Positions 17,645 through 26,138 of a stretch of 37,784 nt of DNA are shown here, piece after piece. Position 1 is the stretch's first letter; every line of letters starts with the position of its first letter. This DNA comes from DATGEO01 sp035310015 (GTDB lineage Bacteria; Chloroflexota; Dormibacteria; Dormibacterales; Dormibacteraceae), in assembly GCA_035310015.1 (NCBI GenBank), contig DATGEO010000027.1, positions 1 through 37,784 of the forward strand, given 5' to 3'. Position numbers and translations under genes: made by a program. The notes beneath the pieces are model-generated. The model did no database searches. It saw only the letters and a list, made by a program, of their open reading frames with translations, and was not told where the DNA came from.

Positions 17645-17667
17645 CCGGAGGGTCAAAACCCTTCCGG
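17645..17667. promoter_or_regulatory. imperfect palindrome in the dnaK/DUF3090 divergent region
   Basis: Arms CCGGAGGGT and ACCCTTCCGG match with a single-base bulge around CAAA. It holds TTGACC in the dnaK direction, a fair -35, but no matching -10 is clear. Its central place between two divergent genes makes it a candidate operator for one or both. Confidence 0.4.
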
Positions 17668-17685
17668 GCGACCTCCGGCCGCGGC

Positions 17686-17697
17686 TAGGCTAGAGGC
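17686..17697 (+). promoter_or_regulatory. -10 box for leaderless DUF3090 transcript
   Basis: TAGGCT fits TANNNT and ends 6 nt before the GTG start at 17698, the spacing expected if transcription starts at the start codon. No convincing -35 is seen and there is no Shine-Dalgarno. Confidence 0.4.
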
Positions 17698-18207
17698 GTG
17701 ATCTACGAGCTGGACCCGGTCGATGCCATCTCGGTGGCGGCGATCGGGGAGCCGGGCCATCGCCAGTTCTTCCTGCTCGCTTCCGGGAGCGGCCGGACCC
17801 TGACGCTCGCCTGCGAGAAGTCGCAGATCCAGGCCCTGATCACCCGCCTGCAGCAGATGCTCGAGTCGCAGGGCATCGAGACCCAGGCGCCGGCGGCCGA
17901 GGAGCCAGGGCTCCAGCCTGGCGAGCCCGAGTGGCAGGTCGGCGAGATGGGGCTCGGCTACCACGAAGGGCGGCAGATGTTCGTCCTGGTGGCCAGCCAG
18001 GGGGCGCAGGCCGAAGGGGTCGAGGCGCCGGCCGACGACTCCCCCTCCGTCCGGTTCTGGCTCAGCCACCGCCAGGCGGTGGATTTCTCCCAGCAGGCCG
18101 AGAAGGTCATGGCCGCCGGCCGGCCCCTGTGCCCGCGCTGCGGCCTGCCCATGGATCCGGCGGGCCACCCCTGCCCGGTCATGAACGGTGCCCGACCCAT
18201 CTTCTAA
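17698..18207 (+). CDS. DUF3090 family protein
   Basis: 169 aa, normal for the family, which has no established function. It begins IYELDPVDAISVAAIGEPGHRQFFLLASG, a beta-rich N-terminal half, and ends with the diagnostic RPLCPRCGLPMDPAGHPCPVMNG; Cys145, Cys148, His157 and Cys159 could bind one metal ion. The start is GTG 17698. Its last 20 nt overlap the next gene, a SCO1664-family protein; the two are neighbours in Streptomyces and other high-GC groups, so they very likely act together. A middle linker (about 62-80) is acidic and Pro-rich. Confidence 0.87.
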   Translation: MIYELDPVDAISVAAIGEPGHRQFFLLASGSGRTLTLACEKSQIQALITRLQQMLESQGIETQAPAAEEPGLQPGEPEWQVGEMGLGYHEGRQMFVLVASQGAQAEGVEAPADDSPSVRFWLSHRQAVDFSQQAEKVMAAGRPLCPRCGLPMDPAGHPCPVMNGARPIF

Positions 18208-18913
18208 GACCGAGAAGCTCCTGGCCGAGCTGCCGGAGATGCAGCTCGTGGGCATCCTGCGCGGGGCCTCGAACTACACCTTCCTCGCCCGCCTGGAGCC
18301 GCACCCGCCGGCGGGCCTGGACGTCGTCTACAAGCCCGCGCGGGGCGAGTCGCCGCTGTGGGACTTCCCCCCGGGGACGCTCTACCGCCGGGAGGTCGCG
18401 GCCTACGAGCTGAGCAAGGTCCTGGGCTGGCCGCGGATCCCACCCACGGTCGTGCGCCGCGACGGCCCACATGGCGTCGGCGCGGTGCAGCTGTTCATCG
18501 AGGCCGACCGCCGCCACTTCCTGGGCGAGCAGACCGGCCGCCGGGACACGTGGATCCGGGTCGCCCTGTTCGACGTGATCGCCAACAACGCCGACCGCAA
18601 GTCCGGCCACTGCCTGTTCGACGCCGAGGACCGGGTCTGGGTCATCGACCACGGGCTCACCTTCCACACCGACGTCAAGCTGCGAACCGTGATCTGGGAC
18701 TACGCCGGCCAGCCCCTGCCGTCGGACCTGTGCGCCGACGTCGACCGCACCCTGGTCGAGCTCGAGAAGGGCCGCCTGGGCGACGTGGTCGGCCGGCTGC
18801 TCAGCCCGGCCGAGAACCGGACCCTGAAGCGCAGGCTGCGCGCGGTGCTGGCGCCGGACTGGCGCTTCCCCGATCCGGCCTCGGCCTGGTCGCTGCCCTG
18901 GCCGCCCGTGTGA
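18188..18913 (+). CDS. SCO1664-family PI3/PI4-kinase-like protein
   Basis: 241 aa of a conserved family distantly like PI3/PI4 and HipA kinases. Visible kinase-like features are an ATP-lysine candidate K49 in VVYKPARGE, ALFDVIANNADRKSGHCL (129-142) matching a catalytic D-x-x-x-N-x-D-R-K loop, and VIDHGLTFH with Asp154 in the place of the metal-binding DFG Asp. The target could be a protein or a small molecule; none is known to me. The GTG start at 18188 lies within the end of DUF3090 (20-nt overlap), indicating translational coupling. All expected catalytic-type residues are kept, so it is probably active. Confidence 0.82.
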   Translation: MPDPSSKTEKLLAELPEMQLVGILRGASNYTFLARLEPHPPAGLDVVYKPARGESPLWDFPPGTLYRREVAAYELSKVLGWPRIPPTVVRRDGPHGVGAVQLFIEADRRHFLGEQTGRRDTWIRVALFDVIANNADRKSGHCLFDAEDRVWVIDHGLTFHTDVKLRTVIWDYAGQPLPSDLCADVDRTLVELEKGRLGDVVGRLLSPAENRTLKRRLRAVLAPDWRFPDPASAWSLPWPPV

Positions 18914-18958
18914 CCGTGACCTTCTCGGCCCGCATCCGTTAACCTTTCGCACTTCCGG

Positions 18959-19813
18959 ATGAGGGTTCTCAAGGTCCTGGTTCTTTCCTCGTTCCTTTTT
19001 CTGCTGGTCACGGCGGAATCGCCTTCACCGAGCCCACCGGCGTCGCCCAGTCCCAGCCCTCCGCCTACCATTCCGAGCCCGAGCCCAATTCCATCCAACG
19101 CCTATCTCTCACTCGACGTGAGCGCCGGCGACCCCAACACGCAGATCCACGTCAGCGGCAGCTCTTTCCTGGCCAACGAGAAGATGTCGCTGTACTGGGA
19201 TTCGCCGAACAAGGTGATCGGCTCCGCGACGGCAGACGGCAACGGGAATTTCTCGAATGTCGCCGTCAAGCCGTTTGCCGGCGATCCACCCGGGCTGCAC
19301 AAGATCTGCGCGAGCGTCGCGCCCAACCCGTGTGCGCAGTTCGAGCTCCAGGCTCCGACTCCGTCGCCATCGCCCGAGGCGAGCCCTTCCGAATCGCCCA
19401 CGCCTGCCGAGTCGCCGTCACCCTCACCCAGTGGTTCCCCGACCCCGCCGGTCGCGCCCGTCCCCGTGTCGAACGACAGCCCGAACAACCTCGACGTGCT
19501 GTTCAAGCCGCCGTTCGTCTTTCTGCCGTTCATCGCCGTGCTCGGCCTGCTCGGCGCGATCGCCTACTGGGCTTTCGGCGCGGCCGCGGCTCGCCGCCGG
19601 GTGCAGCCTCTGCCCGCGGCCTCGGTCATCCACTACAGCGCGCGGCCCCAGCCCGGGCTGCCTGGCATCCCGTACACGCCTCCTCCGGCGGCTGCGTCGC
19701 CAGGACCCGTACCGCCGGCCGGGCCGCAGGAGTTCACGCCCGAGGAGCTGCAGCCGCCGTGGCCCTCCCTCGATCGGCCGCCCAGCGACGAACCCGACCC
19801 GCCGAGGGACTAA
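18959..19813 (+). CDS. secreted membrane-anchored protein with Ig-like domain and Pro/Ser linkers
   Basis: 284 aa of unknown function. Order: signal peptide (1-20, VLVLSSFLFLLVTAE), Ser-Pro-rich spacer (21-46), one beta-sandwich domain (about 48-131; VSGSSFLANEKMSLYWDS...GSATADGNGNFSNVAV, like the Ig/TIG-type repeats of surface proteins), a second Ser-Pro-rich spacer (132-170), one transmembrane helix (about 181-207), an ARRR stop-transfer and a Pro-rich cytoplasmic tail. No sortase motif is present. ATG 18959 follows TAACCT and lacks a good Shine-Dalgarno. It lies between the SCO1664-like gene and the liv operon; no functional link is evident. Confidence 0.75.
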   Translation: MRVLKVLVLSSFLFLLVTAESPSPSPPASPSPSPPPTIPSPSPIPSNAYLSLDVSAGDPNTQIHVSGSSFLANEKMSLYWDSPNKVIGSATADGNGNFSNVAVKPFAGDPPGLHKICASVAPNPCAQFELQAPTPSPSPEASPSESPTPAESPSPSPSGSPTPPVAPVPVSNDSPNNLDVLFKPPFVFLPFIAVLGLLGAIAYWAFGAAAARRRVQPLPAASVIHYSARPQPGLPGIPYTPPPAAASPGPVPPAGPQEFTPEELQPPWPSLDRPPSDEPDPPRD

Positions 19814-19842
19814 TGGCCAGCGCGACAGCCGCTGAATAGACT
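19814..19842 (+). promoter_or_regulatory. promoter of the liv operon
   Basis: TGGCCA (19814-19819) and TAGACT (19837-19842) are spaced by 17 bp. The -10 ends 7 nt before the livG ATG, so the transcript is probably leaderless; no Shine-Dalgarno is present. The promoter fills the 36-nt gap after the previous stop codon. Confidence 0.5.
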
Positions 19843-19849
19843 TCAGCGG
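19829..19849. promoter_or_regulatory. inverted repeat over the liv -10 region (operator candidate)
   Basis: Perfect 8-bp arms CCGCTGAA and TTCAGCGG flank TAGAC. The repeat covers the -10 and ends directly at the livG ATG, the position from which a dimeric repressor would block initiation. It could instead fold in RNA if transcription starts upstream. Confidence 0.5.
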
Positions 19850-20607
19850 ATGCCGCTGCTCGAGATCCGAGACCTCAGTGTCCGGTTCGGCGGCGTCGTC
19901 GCCCTCGACCGCGTGTCCTTCTCGGTCGAGCCGGGAAAGATCGTCGCCGTCATCGGCCCCAACGGCGCGGGCAAGACCACGCTCTTCAACGTCGTCACTC
20001 GCGTGTACCGCCCGACCTCCGGCGCGCTGCTCTTCGACGGCAAGCCCCTCCTCAGCCTCGCGCCACACCAGGTGATCAGCCACGGCCTCGCGCGCACCTT
20101 CCAGAACCTCGCGCTGTTCGGCTCGATGACCGTCCTCGACAACGTTCTCGTGGGCTATCACTCGCGCATCGGCACCACGTTTCTCGGCGCGGCGGTGCCG
20201 ATGCCGATCGCGCTGCGCGCCGAGACCGCCGCGCGCGCGCGCGCCCTCGACATGCTGGATTTCGTCGGCCTCGCGCAGCTGGCGAGCACACCGGTGACCG
20301 GCCTGCCCTTCGGCACGCAGAAGCGGGTGGAGCTGGCGCGGGCGCTCGTGGCCAAGCCCCGGCTTCTACTGCTCGACGAGCCGGCGGGCGGCATCAGCCA
20401 CGAAGAGGTCGACGGCGTGAAGGCGCTGGTGCAGCGAATCCACGAGGAGCTCGGCGTCACCGTTCTGCTGGTCGAGCACAACATGGGCTTCGTCATGGGC
20501 ATCTCCGACCACGTCGTCGTGCTCGACTTCGGCCGCAAGATCGCCGAAGGCGCTCCGGCCGACGTGCAGCGCGACGCGCGCGTCATCGAGGCGTACCTGG
20601 GCGCTGC

Positions 20608-20611
<4 letters not shown>
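19850..20611 (+). CDS. livG: branched-chain amino acid-type ABC transporter ATP-binding protein LivG
   Basis: 253-aa ATPase of the HAAT (branched-chain amino acid/amide) import family. Walker A is GPNGAGKT at 36-43, Q-loop TFQN, a LivG-typical divergent signature GLPFGTQKRVELARAL, Walker B LLLLDEPAGG and switch His in LLVEHNMGFV; the C-terminal EAYLG motif is the LivG hallmark. It is the first gene of a five-gene cassette and overlaps livF by 4 nt (GTGA). Substrate could be branched-chain amino acids, but amide, urea or aromatic acid importers look alike. Confidence 0.93.
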
Positions 20612-21318
<707 letters not shown>

Positions 21319-21324
21319 GGGCCC

Positions 21325-22206
21325 ATGCAGGAATTCCTCCAGCAGGTCCTCAGCGGCATCGCCACCGGCGGCATCTACGCGAGCCTCGCGCTGGCGCTCG
21401 TCCTCATCTACAACGCGATGGGGCTCGTCAACTTCGCGCAGGGCGAGATGGCAATGTTCGCGACGTTCATCGCGCTGGCGCTGATCGACCACGGCCTCAA
21501 CTTCTGGATCGCGTTCGTGCTCACGCTCGCGATCGCGTTCGCCGGCGGAGTCGTCATCCAGCGCATCGTCATCCGCCCGGTGGAGCGCGCGCCGGTCCTG
21601 GCGCTCGTCATCGTCACGCTCGGGCTCGCGACCCTGGTCAACGGGATGGCCGGCTTCCTCTTCGGCTACGTGCCGCGCTCCTTCCCGAGCCCGTTCCCCA
21701 ACCAGACCGTGAACATCCTGGGCGCGGTCGCGAGCTACCAGGACCTGGGCGTCATCGCCGTCTCGGCCGTCGTCCTCGTCCTGATCTACCTGCTGCTGCA
21801 GCGCACGAGCCTCGGCCTCGCGCTGCGCGCGGCCTCGCATCATCCCGAGGCGAGCCGGCTGCTCGGCATCCGCGTCAGCTGGATGCTCGCGCTCGGCTGG
21901 GGCCTGGCGTCGGCTGTGGGCGCAGCGTCGGGTGTGATGGCCGCACCGATCCTGCTGCTGCAGCCGAACATGATGCAGACGGTCATCATCTACGCCTTCG
22001 CGGCGGCGGTCCTCGGCGGCATCGAGAGCCCGCTCGGAGCGGTGATCGGCGGCTTCATCGTGGGCGTCCTCATCAACCTCGCGGGCGCATACCTGCCGTT
22101 TGTCGGGGGCGACCTCGAGCTGGCGGTCGGGTTCGTGATCATCATCGTGGTCCTCGTCCTGAGGCCGAACGGACTCCTCGGCCGCGCGAGTGTGAGGCGC
22201 GTATGA
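21325..22206 (+). CDS. livH: branched-chain amino acid-type ABC transporter permease LivH
   Basis: 293-aa permease with about eight membrane helices. The N-terminal QVLSGIATGGIYASLALALVLIYNAMGLVNFAQGE is the LivH signature, and SHHPEASRLLGIRV plus AAVLGGIESPLGAVIGGFIVG carry the cytoplasmic coupling loop and the late glycine-rich motif. It overlaps livM by 4 nt (ATGA). With LivM it forms the translocation path. Confidence 0.94.
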   Translation: MQEFLQQVLSGIATGGIYASLALALVLIYNAMGLVNFAQGEMAMFATFIALALIDHGLNFWIAFVLTLAIAFAGGVVIQRIVIRPVERAPVLALVIVTLGLATLVNGMAGFLFGYVPRSFPSPFPNQTVNILGAVASYQDLGVIAVSAVVLVLIYLLLQRTSLGLALRAASHHPEASRLLGIRVSWMLALGWGLASAVGAASGVMAAPILLLQPNMMQTVIIYAFAAAVLGGIESPLGAVIGGFIVGVLINLAGAYLPFVGGDLELAVGFVIIIVVLVLRPNGLLGRASVRRV

Positions 22207-23294
22207 GGTCCAGGCGGCGGACGCCGACGATCTACGCGCTCGTGCTCGTGGTGGTGATCTTCTTCATCGGCCTGCCCACGGTCGTGACGTCATTCCAGAG
22301 CGCGGAGTGGACGCAGGTCCTGATCTTCGCGATCGTGATCATGGGCCTCAACATCCTGGTCGGCTACAGCGGCCAGATCTCGCTGGGACATGGCGCGCTC
22401 ATGGCGCTCGGCGCCTACACGACGGCGATCCTGGTCCACCGCTACCACCTCGACTACCTCGCCACGATTCCGATCGCGGGCCTGCTGACGGGCATCGTCG
22501 GCTTCTTCCTCGGCATCCCCGCCCTCCGGCTGTCGGCGCTCTACCTCGCCCTCGCGACGTTTGCCCTGGCGGTGGTCACGCCCAGCCTGATCAAGCGGCC
22601 GGCCGAGTTCACCGGCGGCGTGCAGGGCATCGAGCTCCTGCCGCCGCAGCCGCCGGACTTCGCCAGCGGCCTCTTCACGCAGGTCACGGGCGCGCCCTCG
22701 ATGTCCAGCGACCAGTGGCTCTACTACCTGACCCTCGCTCTCGCCCTCGTCCTCTTCTGGCTGGCCTGGAACCTCGTGCGCCACCGCCCCGGGCGGGCGC
22801 TGCGCGCGATCCGCGACGGAGAGGTCGCGGCGGCCGCCTTCGGCGTCAACATCGCCGGCTACAAGACGCTGGCCTTCGCCGTCTCCGCCTTCTACGCCGG
22901 GATCGCCGGATCGCTCTACGGGCTCACCATCGGCTTCGTGAGCCCGGACACGTTCCCGGTCTCGCTCTCGTTCGAGGTGCTGGTGGGCGCGGTCATCGGC
23001 GGCCTCGCGTCCATCCCCGGTCCGCTGCTGGGCGGCATCGTCACCTTCTGGCTGCCGATCATCTCCAACCAGTTCGTGGCCGGCCAGGACTGGATCCCGT
23101 CGCAGGTCGCGTCGGTGTTCATCAAGGCCGGCCCCGCCGTGTCCTATGGAGCGCTGCTGATCGTGCTCATGATCTTCGCGCCGCGCGGGCTCGTCGGCCT
23201 CGCGGTGACGCTTTACGGCGCCGTCCAGGCAAGAATTCGCGGGGCGGGCGAACGGAGTACTGGACAGATGCCGCCCGACGCTCAGACTGTGTAG
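22203..23294 (+). CDS. livM: branched-chain amino acid-type ABC transporter permease LivM
   Basis: 363-aa permease. ILVGYSGQISLGHGALMALGAYTTA is the LivM signature; the coupling loop is GRALRAIRDGEVAAAAFGVNIAGYK; FEVLVGAVIGGLASIPGPLLGG follows. The C-terminal 30 residues are polar. ATG 22203 lies in an ATGA overlap with livH. The next gene, livK, starts 30 nt after its stop with its own strong ribosome binding site. Confidence 0.94.
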   Translation: MRSRRRTPTIYALVLVVVIFFIGLPTVVTSFQSAEWTQVLIFAIVIMGLNILVGYSGQISLGHGALMALGAYTTAILVHRYHLDYLATIPIAGLLTGIVGFFLGIPALRLSALYLALATFALAVVTPSLIKRPAEFTGGVQGIELLPPQPPDFASGLFTQVTGAPSMSSDQWLYYLTLALALVLFWLAWNLVRHRPGRALRAIRDGEVAAAAFGVNIAGYKTLAFAVSAFYAGIAGSLYGLTIGFVSPDTFPVSLSFEVLVGAVIGGLASIPGPLLGGIVTFWLPIISNQFVAGQDWIPSQVASVFIKAGPAVSYGALLIVLMIFAPRGLVGLAVTLYGAVQARIRGAGERSTGQMPPDAQTV

Positions 23295-23324
23295 GCAAAT
23301 TCGCGCTTAGCAAGGAGGAGTGGT

Positions 23325-24563
23325 ATGGCCAGATCCGCGTCTCGGATGGCCGCCGTGGCGGCCTTTCTCGTTCTCGTTGCCGCCTGCGGGAGCTCGAGCT
23401 CCGGCGCCGTGGCGACCGACGTGGGCATCACCAGCGACTCGATCCTGCTCGGAAACACCATCGCGCAGTCGGGTCCCGCCGCCGCGTACGGAACCATCGC
23501 CAACGCCGAGCAGGCCTACTTCACGTACATCAACAACCAGGGCGGCGTGAACGGTAGGAAGATCAAGTTCACCATTCTCGACGACGCCTACAACCCCGCG
23601 CAGGCGGTGCCGCTCACCAAGCAGCTAGTCGAGCAGAACCAGGTCTTCGCGATGTTCAGCGGCCTCGGCACGCAGACCCAGACCGCCGTTCGCGACTACC
23701 TCAACACCCAGAAGGTGCCACAGCTGTTCGTCGCCACGGGCGCGACGACCTTCGGCGCCGACTTCAACTCCCACCAGTGGACGATGGGCTGGCAGCCGCC
23801 CTACCAGGGCGAGGCTCGCATCTACGCCAAGGACGTGCTCGCCAACCACCCCAACGCCAAGATCGGCGTGCTGTACCAGAACGACGACTACGGCCAGGAC
23901 TATCTCAAGGGGTTGACCGACGGGCTCGGCTCGAACGCGTCGATGATCGTCGACAAGGAGAGCTACGACGTCACCGCTCCCGCGGCGTCGCTCGGTTCGC
24001 AGCTCTCGAAGCTGAAGGCCGCGGGCGCCGACACGCTGTTCATCTTCGCGACGCCGGGCTTCTCGATCCCCGCGCTCGTGATCGTGACCAGGCTCGGTTG
24101 GACGCCCACCCTCTACCTCAACTCTGTCTCCAATCCGCAGGTCTACATGGAGATCGCCAAGAAGCTGGGGGCGGCGCTGCAGAACGTGACCAGCGTCGCC
24201 TACATCAAGGACCCCACCGACCCGCAGTGGGCCAATGACGACGGCATGAAGCTGTACATGCAGGTGATCGCCAACTGCTCGACGTGCAACGCGCACGACG
24301 GCTTCAACATCTACGGCGTGGCCGTCGCCTACACCATGGTCGACGTGCTCAAGCAGGCCGGCTCGAACCTCACGCGCGCGAACGTCATGAAGATCGCGTC
24401 AAGTGAGCTCAACGAGACCAACCCCTTCCTGCTCCCGGGCGTGACCGTGCAGACCACTTCCAGCGACCACTTCCCGATCATGCAGGAGCAGGTCGAGACC
24501 TGGTCCAACGACGCGTGGCACCTGCAGGGATCGCTGATCAACGAGCGGGGCACCCTCTCATAA
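23325..24563 (+). CDS. livK: branched-chain amino acid-type ABC transporter substrate-binding lipoprotein LivK
   Basis: 412-aa periplasmic-binding-fold type 1 protein. The signal peptide ends in the lipobox VAAC with lipidated Cys21, followed by a Ser/Gly linker. Lobe motifs are LGNTIAQSGPAAAYG, YINNQGGVNGRKIKF, and KIGVLYQNDDYGQDYLKG. AAGGAGGAG at 23312-23320, the best ribosome binding site in the window, precedes ATG 23325; this fits the need for an excess of the binding protein over the permease. The binding pocket does not reveal the ligand. A GC hairpin follows the stop. Confidence 0.94.
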   Translation: MARSASRMAAVAAFLVLVAACGSSSSGAVATDVGITSDSILLGNTIAQSGPAAAYGTIANAEQAYFTYINNQGGVNGRKIKFTILDDAYNPAQAVPLTKQLVEQNQVFAMFSGLGTQTQTAVRDYLNTQKVPQLFVATGATTFGADFNSHQWTMGWQPPYQGEARIYAKDVLANHPNAKIGVLYQNDDYGQDYLKGLTDGLGSNASMIVDKESYDVTAPAASLGSQLSKLKAAGADTLFIFATPGFSIPALVIVTRLGWTPTLYLNSVSNPQVYMEIAKKLGAALQNVTSVAYIKDPTDPQWANDDGMKLYMQVIANCSTCNAHDGFNIYGVAVAYTMVDVLKQAGSNLTRANVMKIASSELNETNPFLLPGVTVQTTSSDHFPIMQEQVETWSNDAWHLQGSLINERGTLS

Positions 24564-24572
24564 GAACCAGCT

Positions 24573-24595
24573 GTGAGGGGCCCCGAGCCCCTCAC
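24573..24595 (+). terminator. GC hairpin after livK (weak terminator; hairpin repeat copy 2)
   Basis: Arms GTGAGGGGC and GCCCCTCAC, perfect over 9 bp, with loop CCCGA. Only CCTTACCCTTTAC follows, so there is no real U-tract. It could reduce read-through into the next gene, which begins 18 nt later. Its core repeats the hairpin at 6261-6277. Confidence 0.5.
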
Positions 24596-24613
24596 GGCCT
24601 TACCCTTTACTCG

Positions 24614-25432
24614 GTGCTCAAGACCCTGAAGCCCTACTGGCTGCACGCCTACCTGCTGACGTACACGCCCCTGCTCCTGCTGGCCGACAGCCGCAGCACC
24701 GCGATCTGGGAGCAGTGGGCGCTGGGTGTGATGACGTTCGCCGTCCTCTATCTGTGCACGCTCAAGGCGCCGCGCGAGCAGCGCCTGCAGATCTGGGTGT
24801 GCGTGGGCGTGGCGACGGGCTTTGAGATCTTCGGCTCGCTCATCTGGGGCGTGTACCGCTACCGGCTGCACAACGTGCCCCTGTTCGTGCCGCCCGGACA
24901 CGGCCTGGTCTACCTCTTCGGCCTGCTGGCCGCGGGGCTCCCGGTCGTGCAGAAGCACGGCCAGCGCGTGGCGCACGTGGTCCTCGGGGGCGCCGGCCTG
25001 TGGGCGCTCGCCGGCCTGACGGTCCTTCCGGCGCTGACCGGCCGCTACGACCTTCAGGGCGCGCTGTGCCTGCCGGTCTTCGCCTGGTTCGTGCTTCGCT
25101 CACCGCGGTGGCCGCTGTTCGCCGCCATCTTCATCGCCACCGGCGAGCTGGAGATCTTCGGCACGAGCTTCGGCAACTGGTTCTGGATGCCGGTCGCGCC
25201 GTGGACGCACATCCCGTCGGGCAACCCGCCTTCGGTGATCGCCGGCGGCTACTGCGTGATCGACGCCTCGGTGCTGCTCGTCATGCGGGGCTACAGTTTC
25301 GGCTGGAACACCATCATGGCCAGGATCACGAGCACCAGCAGCCCGAGGGTCGGACCGATGATCGCGTTCCTGCGCGCCAGTCGCTCGAACTCGGGCGAGC
25401 TGGTGTCGCCGGCGTCCAGCAACCTGATCTGA
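24614..25432 (+). CDS. conserved multi-pass membrane protein of unknown function
   Basis: 272 aa from GTG 24614, with seven or eight membrane helices. Distinctive segments are VPPGHGLVYLFGLLAAG and a later TGELEIFGTSFGNWFWMPVAPW...IPSGNPPSVIAGGYCVID; such Gly/His/Trp-rich loops look functional, but I know no assigned role. Natural homology should end near LLVMRGYSF, about 25300. The last 40 codons run antisense through the end of the DUF2269 gene and look like chance sequence, so the stop may have moved or a frameshift may exist. The frame is open upstream into livK, but GTG 24614 comes after the hairpin and is the sensible start. Confidence 0.68.
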   Translation: MLKTLKPYWLHAYLLTYTPLLLLADSRSTAIWEQWALGVMTFAVLYLCTLKAPREQRLQIWVCVGVATGFEIFGSLIWGVYRYRLHNVPLFVPPGHGLVYLFGLLAAGLPVVQKHGQRVAHVVLGGAGLWALAGLTVLPALTGRYDLQGALCLPVFAWFVLRSPRWPLFAAIFIATGELEIFGTSFGNWFWMPVAPWTHIPSGNPPSVIAGGYCVIDASVLLVMRGYSFGWNTIMARITSTSSPRVGPMIAFLRASRSNSGELVSPASSNLI

Positions 25433-25752
25433 TCTCGCACCAGCGGGGTGAAGTAGGCGAAGCCGATCACCGCGATGGCGATGAACAGGATCACGGCCAC
25501 GACGATCCACAGCTGGAGGCCGAGTCCGCCGACGATGACCATCAGGACCCCGGTCAGGAACAGCACGCCGTAGGCGGGGTTCGCGATCCGGCGGTCGAGG
25601 AACTGGATGCCCTTGATCGTGAAGCCCAGGTGGGAGCGCTCACGCTGCGCGCGCACGCTCCAGACGCCGTAGGTGATGTTGGCGCCGACGGCCACGATGG
25701 CCGCAAGGATGTGTATGTACTTCAGGATCAGGTAAGGAATCGAATCGGTCAC
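25291..25752 (-). CDS. DUF2269-like integral membrane protein
   Basis: 153 aa with four hydrophobic helices; it begins TDSIPYLILKYIHILAAIVAVGANITYG, where the early Lys-x-x-His and the following small residues are typical of DUF2269 proteins. Function unknown. GTG 25752 forms a GTGA overlap with the MaoC gene, so it is the last cistron of the acyl-CoA dehydrogenase operon. Its 3' end overlaps the plus-strand membrane gene by 142 bp. Confidence 0.75.
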   Translation of the reverse strand: MTDSIPYLILKYIHILAAIVAVGANITYGVWSVRAQRERSHLGFTIKGIQFLDRRIANPAYGVLFLTGVLMVIVGGLGLQLWIVVAVILFIAIAVIGFAYFTPLVRDQIRLLDAGDTSSPEFERLARRNAIIGPTLGLLVLVILAMMVFQPKL

Positions 25753-26138
25753 TTCATCTGCACCGTGGCCGACCCGACCGTCGTCCTCTTGCCGTCGGAG
25801 TCTTCGCCCCACACCTCGAGCTCGACGGTGTCGCCGTCGACCCTGGCAACGCGGCCGCGGCAGGTGTACGGGCGGCCCGGCTGGTCGATGCCTCGGTAGC
25901 TCACCTCGAACGACTTCAGGATGCCGCGATCGCCGAGCCAGTCGGTCACCAGCTGGCCGAGGAAGGCGGCCTTGAGCAGGCCGTGGAGGATCACGCCCGG
26001 AAGCGCGACGGTGCGCGCGAACTCCTGGTCGTAGTGGATCTCGTAGAAGTCGCCCTGCGCGCCCGCGTACTGGACGAGCTGGCGCGTGGTCGGATGCTTG
26101 ACCAGCTCCGGAATCTCCTCGCCGACCTTCGGTGTCAC
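25749..26138 (-). CDS. MaoC-like hot-dog (R)-hydratase/dehydratase subunit
   Basis: 129 aa, a single hot-dog fold. The hydratase motif is visible as YAGAQGDFYEIHYDQEFAR (Asp...His of the catalytic hydratase-2 motif), followed by LPGVILHGLLKAAFLGQLV. It should hydrate trans-2-enoyl thioesters together with the partner encoded just upstream. GTG 26138 makes a 4-nt GTGA overlap with that partner, fixing the start. The downstream gene also overlaps by 4 nt. Confidence 0.85.
   Translation of the reverse strand: MTPKVGEEIPELVKHPTTRQLVQYAGAQGDFYEIHYDQEFARTVALPGVILHGLLKAAFLGQLVTDWLGDRGILKSFEVSYRGIDQPGRPYTCRGRVARVDGDTVELEVWGEDSDGKRTTVGSATVQMK

Noticed and set aside
24573..24595. Strong rho-independent terminator after livK
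   Set aside because: The stem is perfect but there is no U-tract, so it is listed only as a weak terminator-like hairpin.
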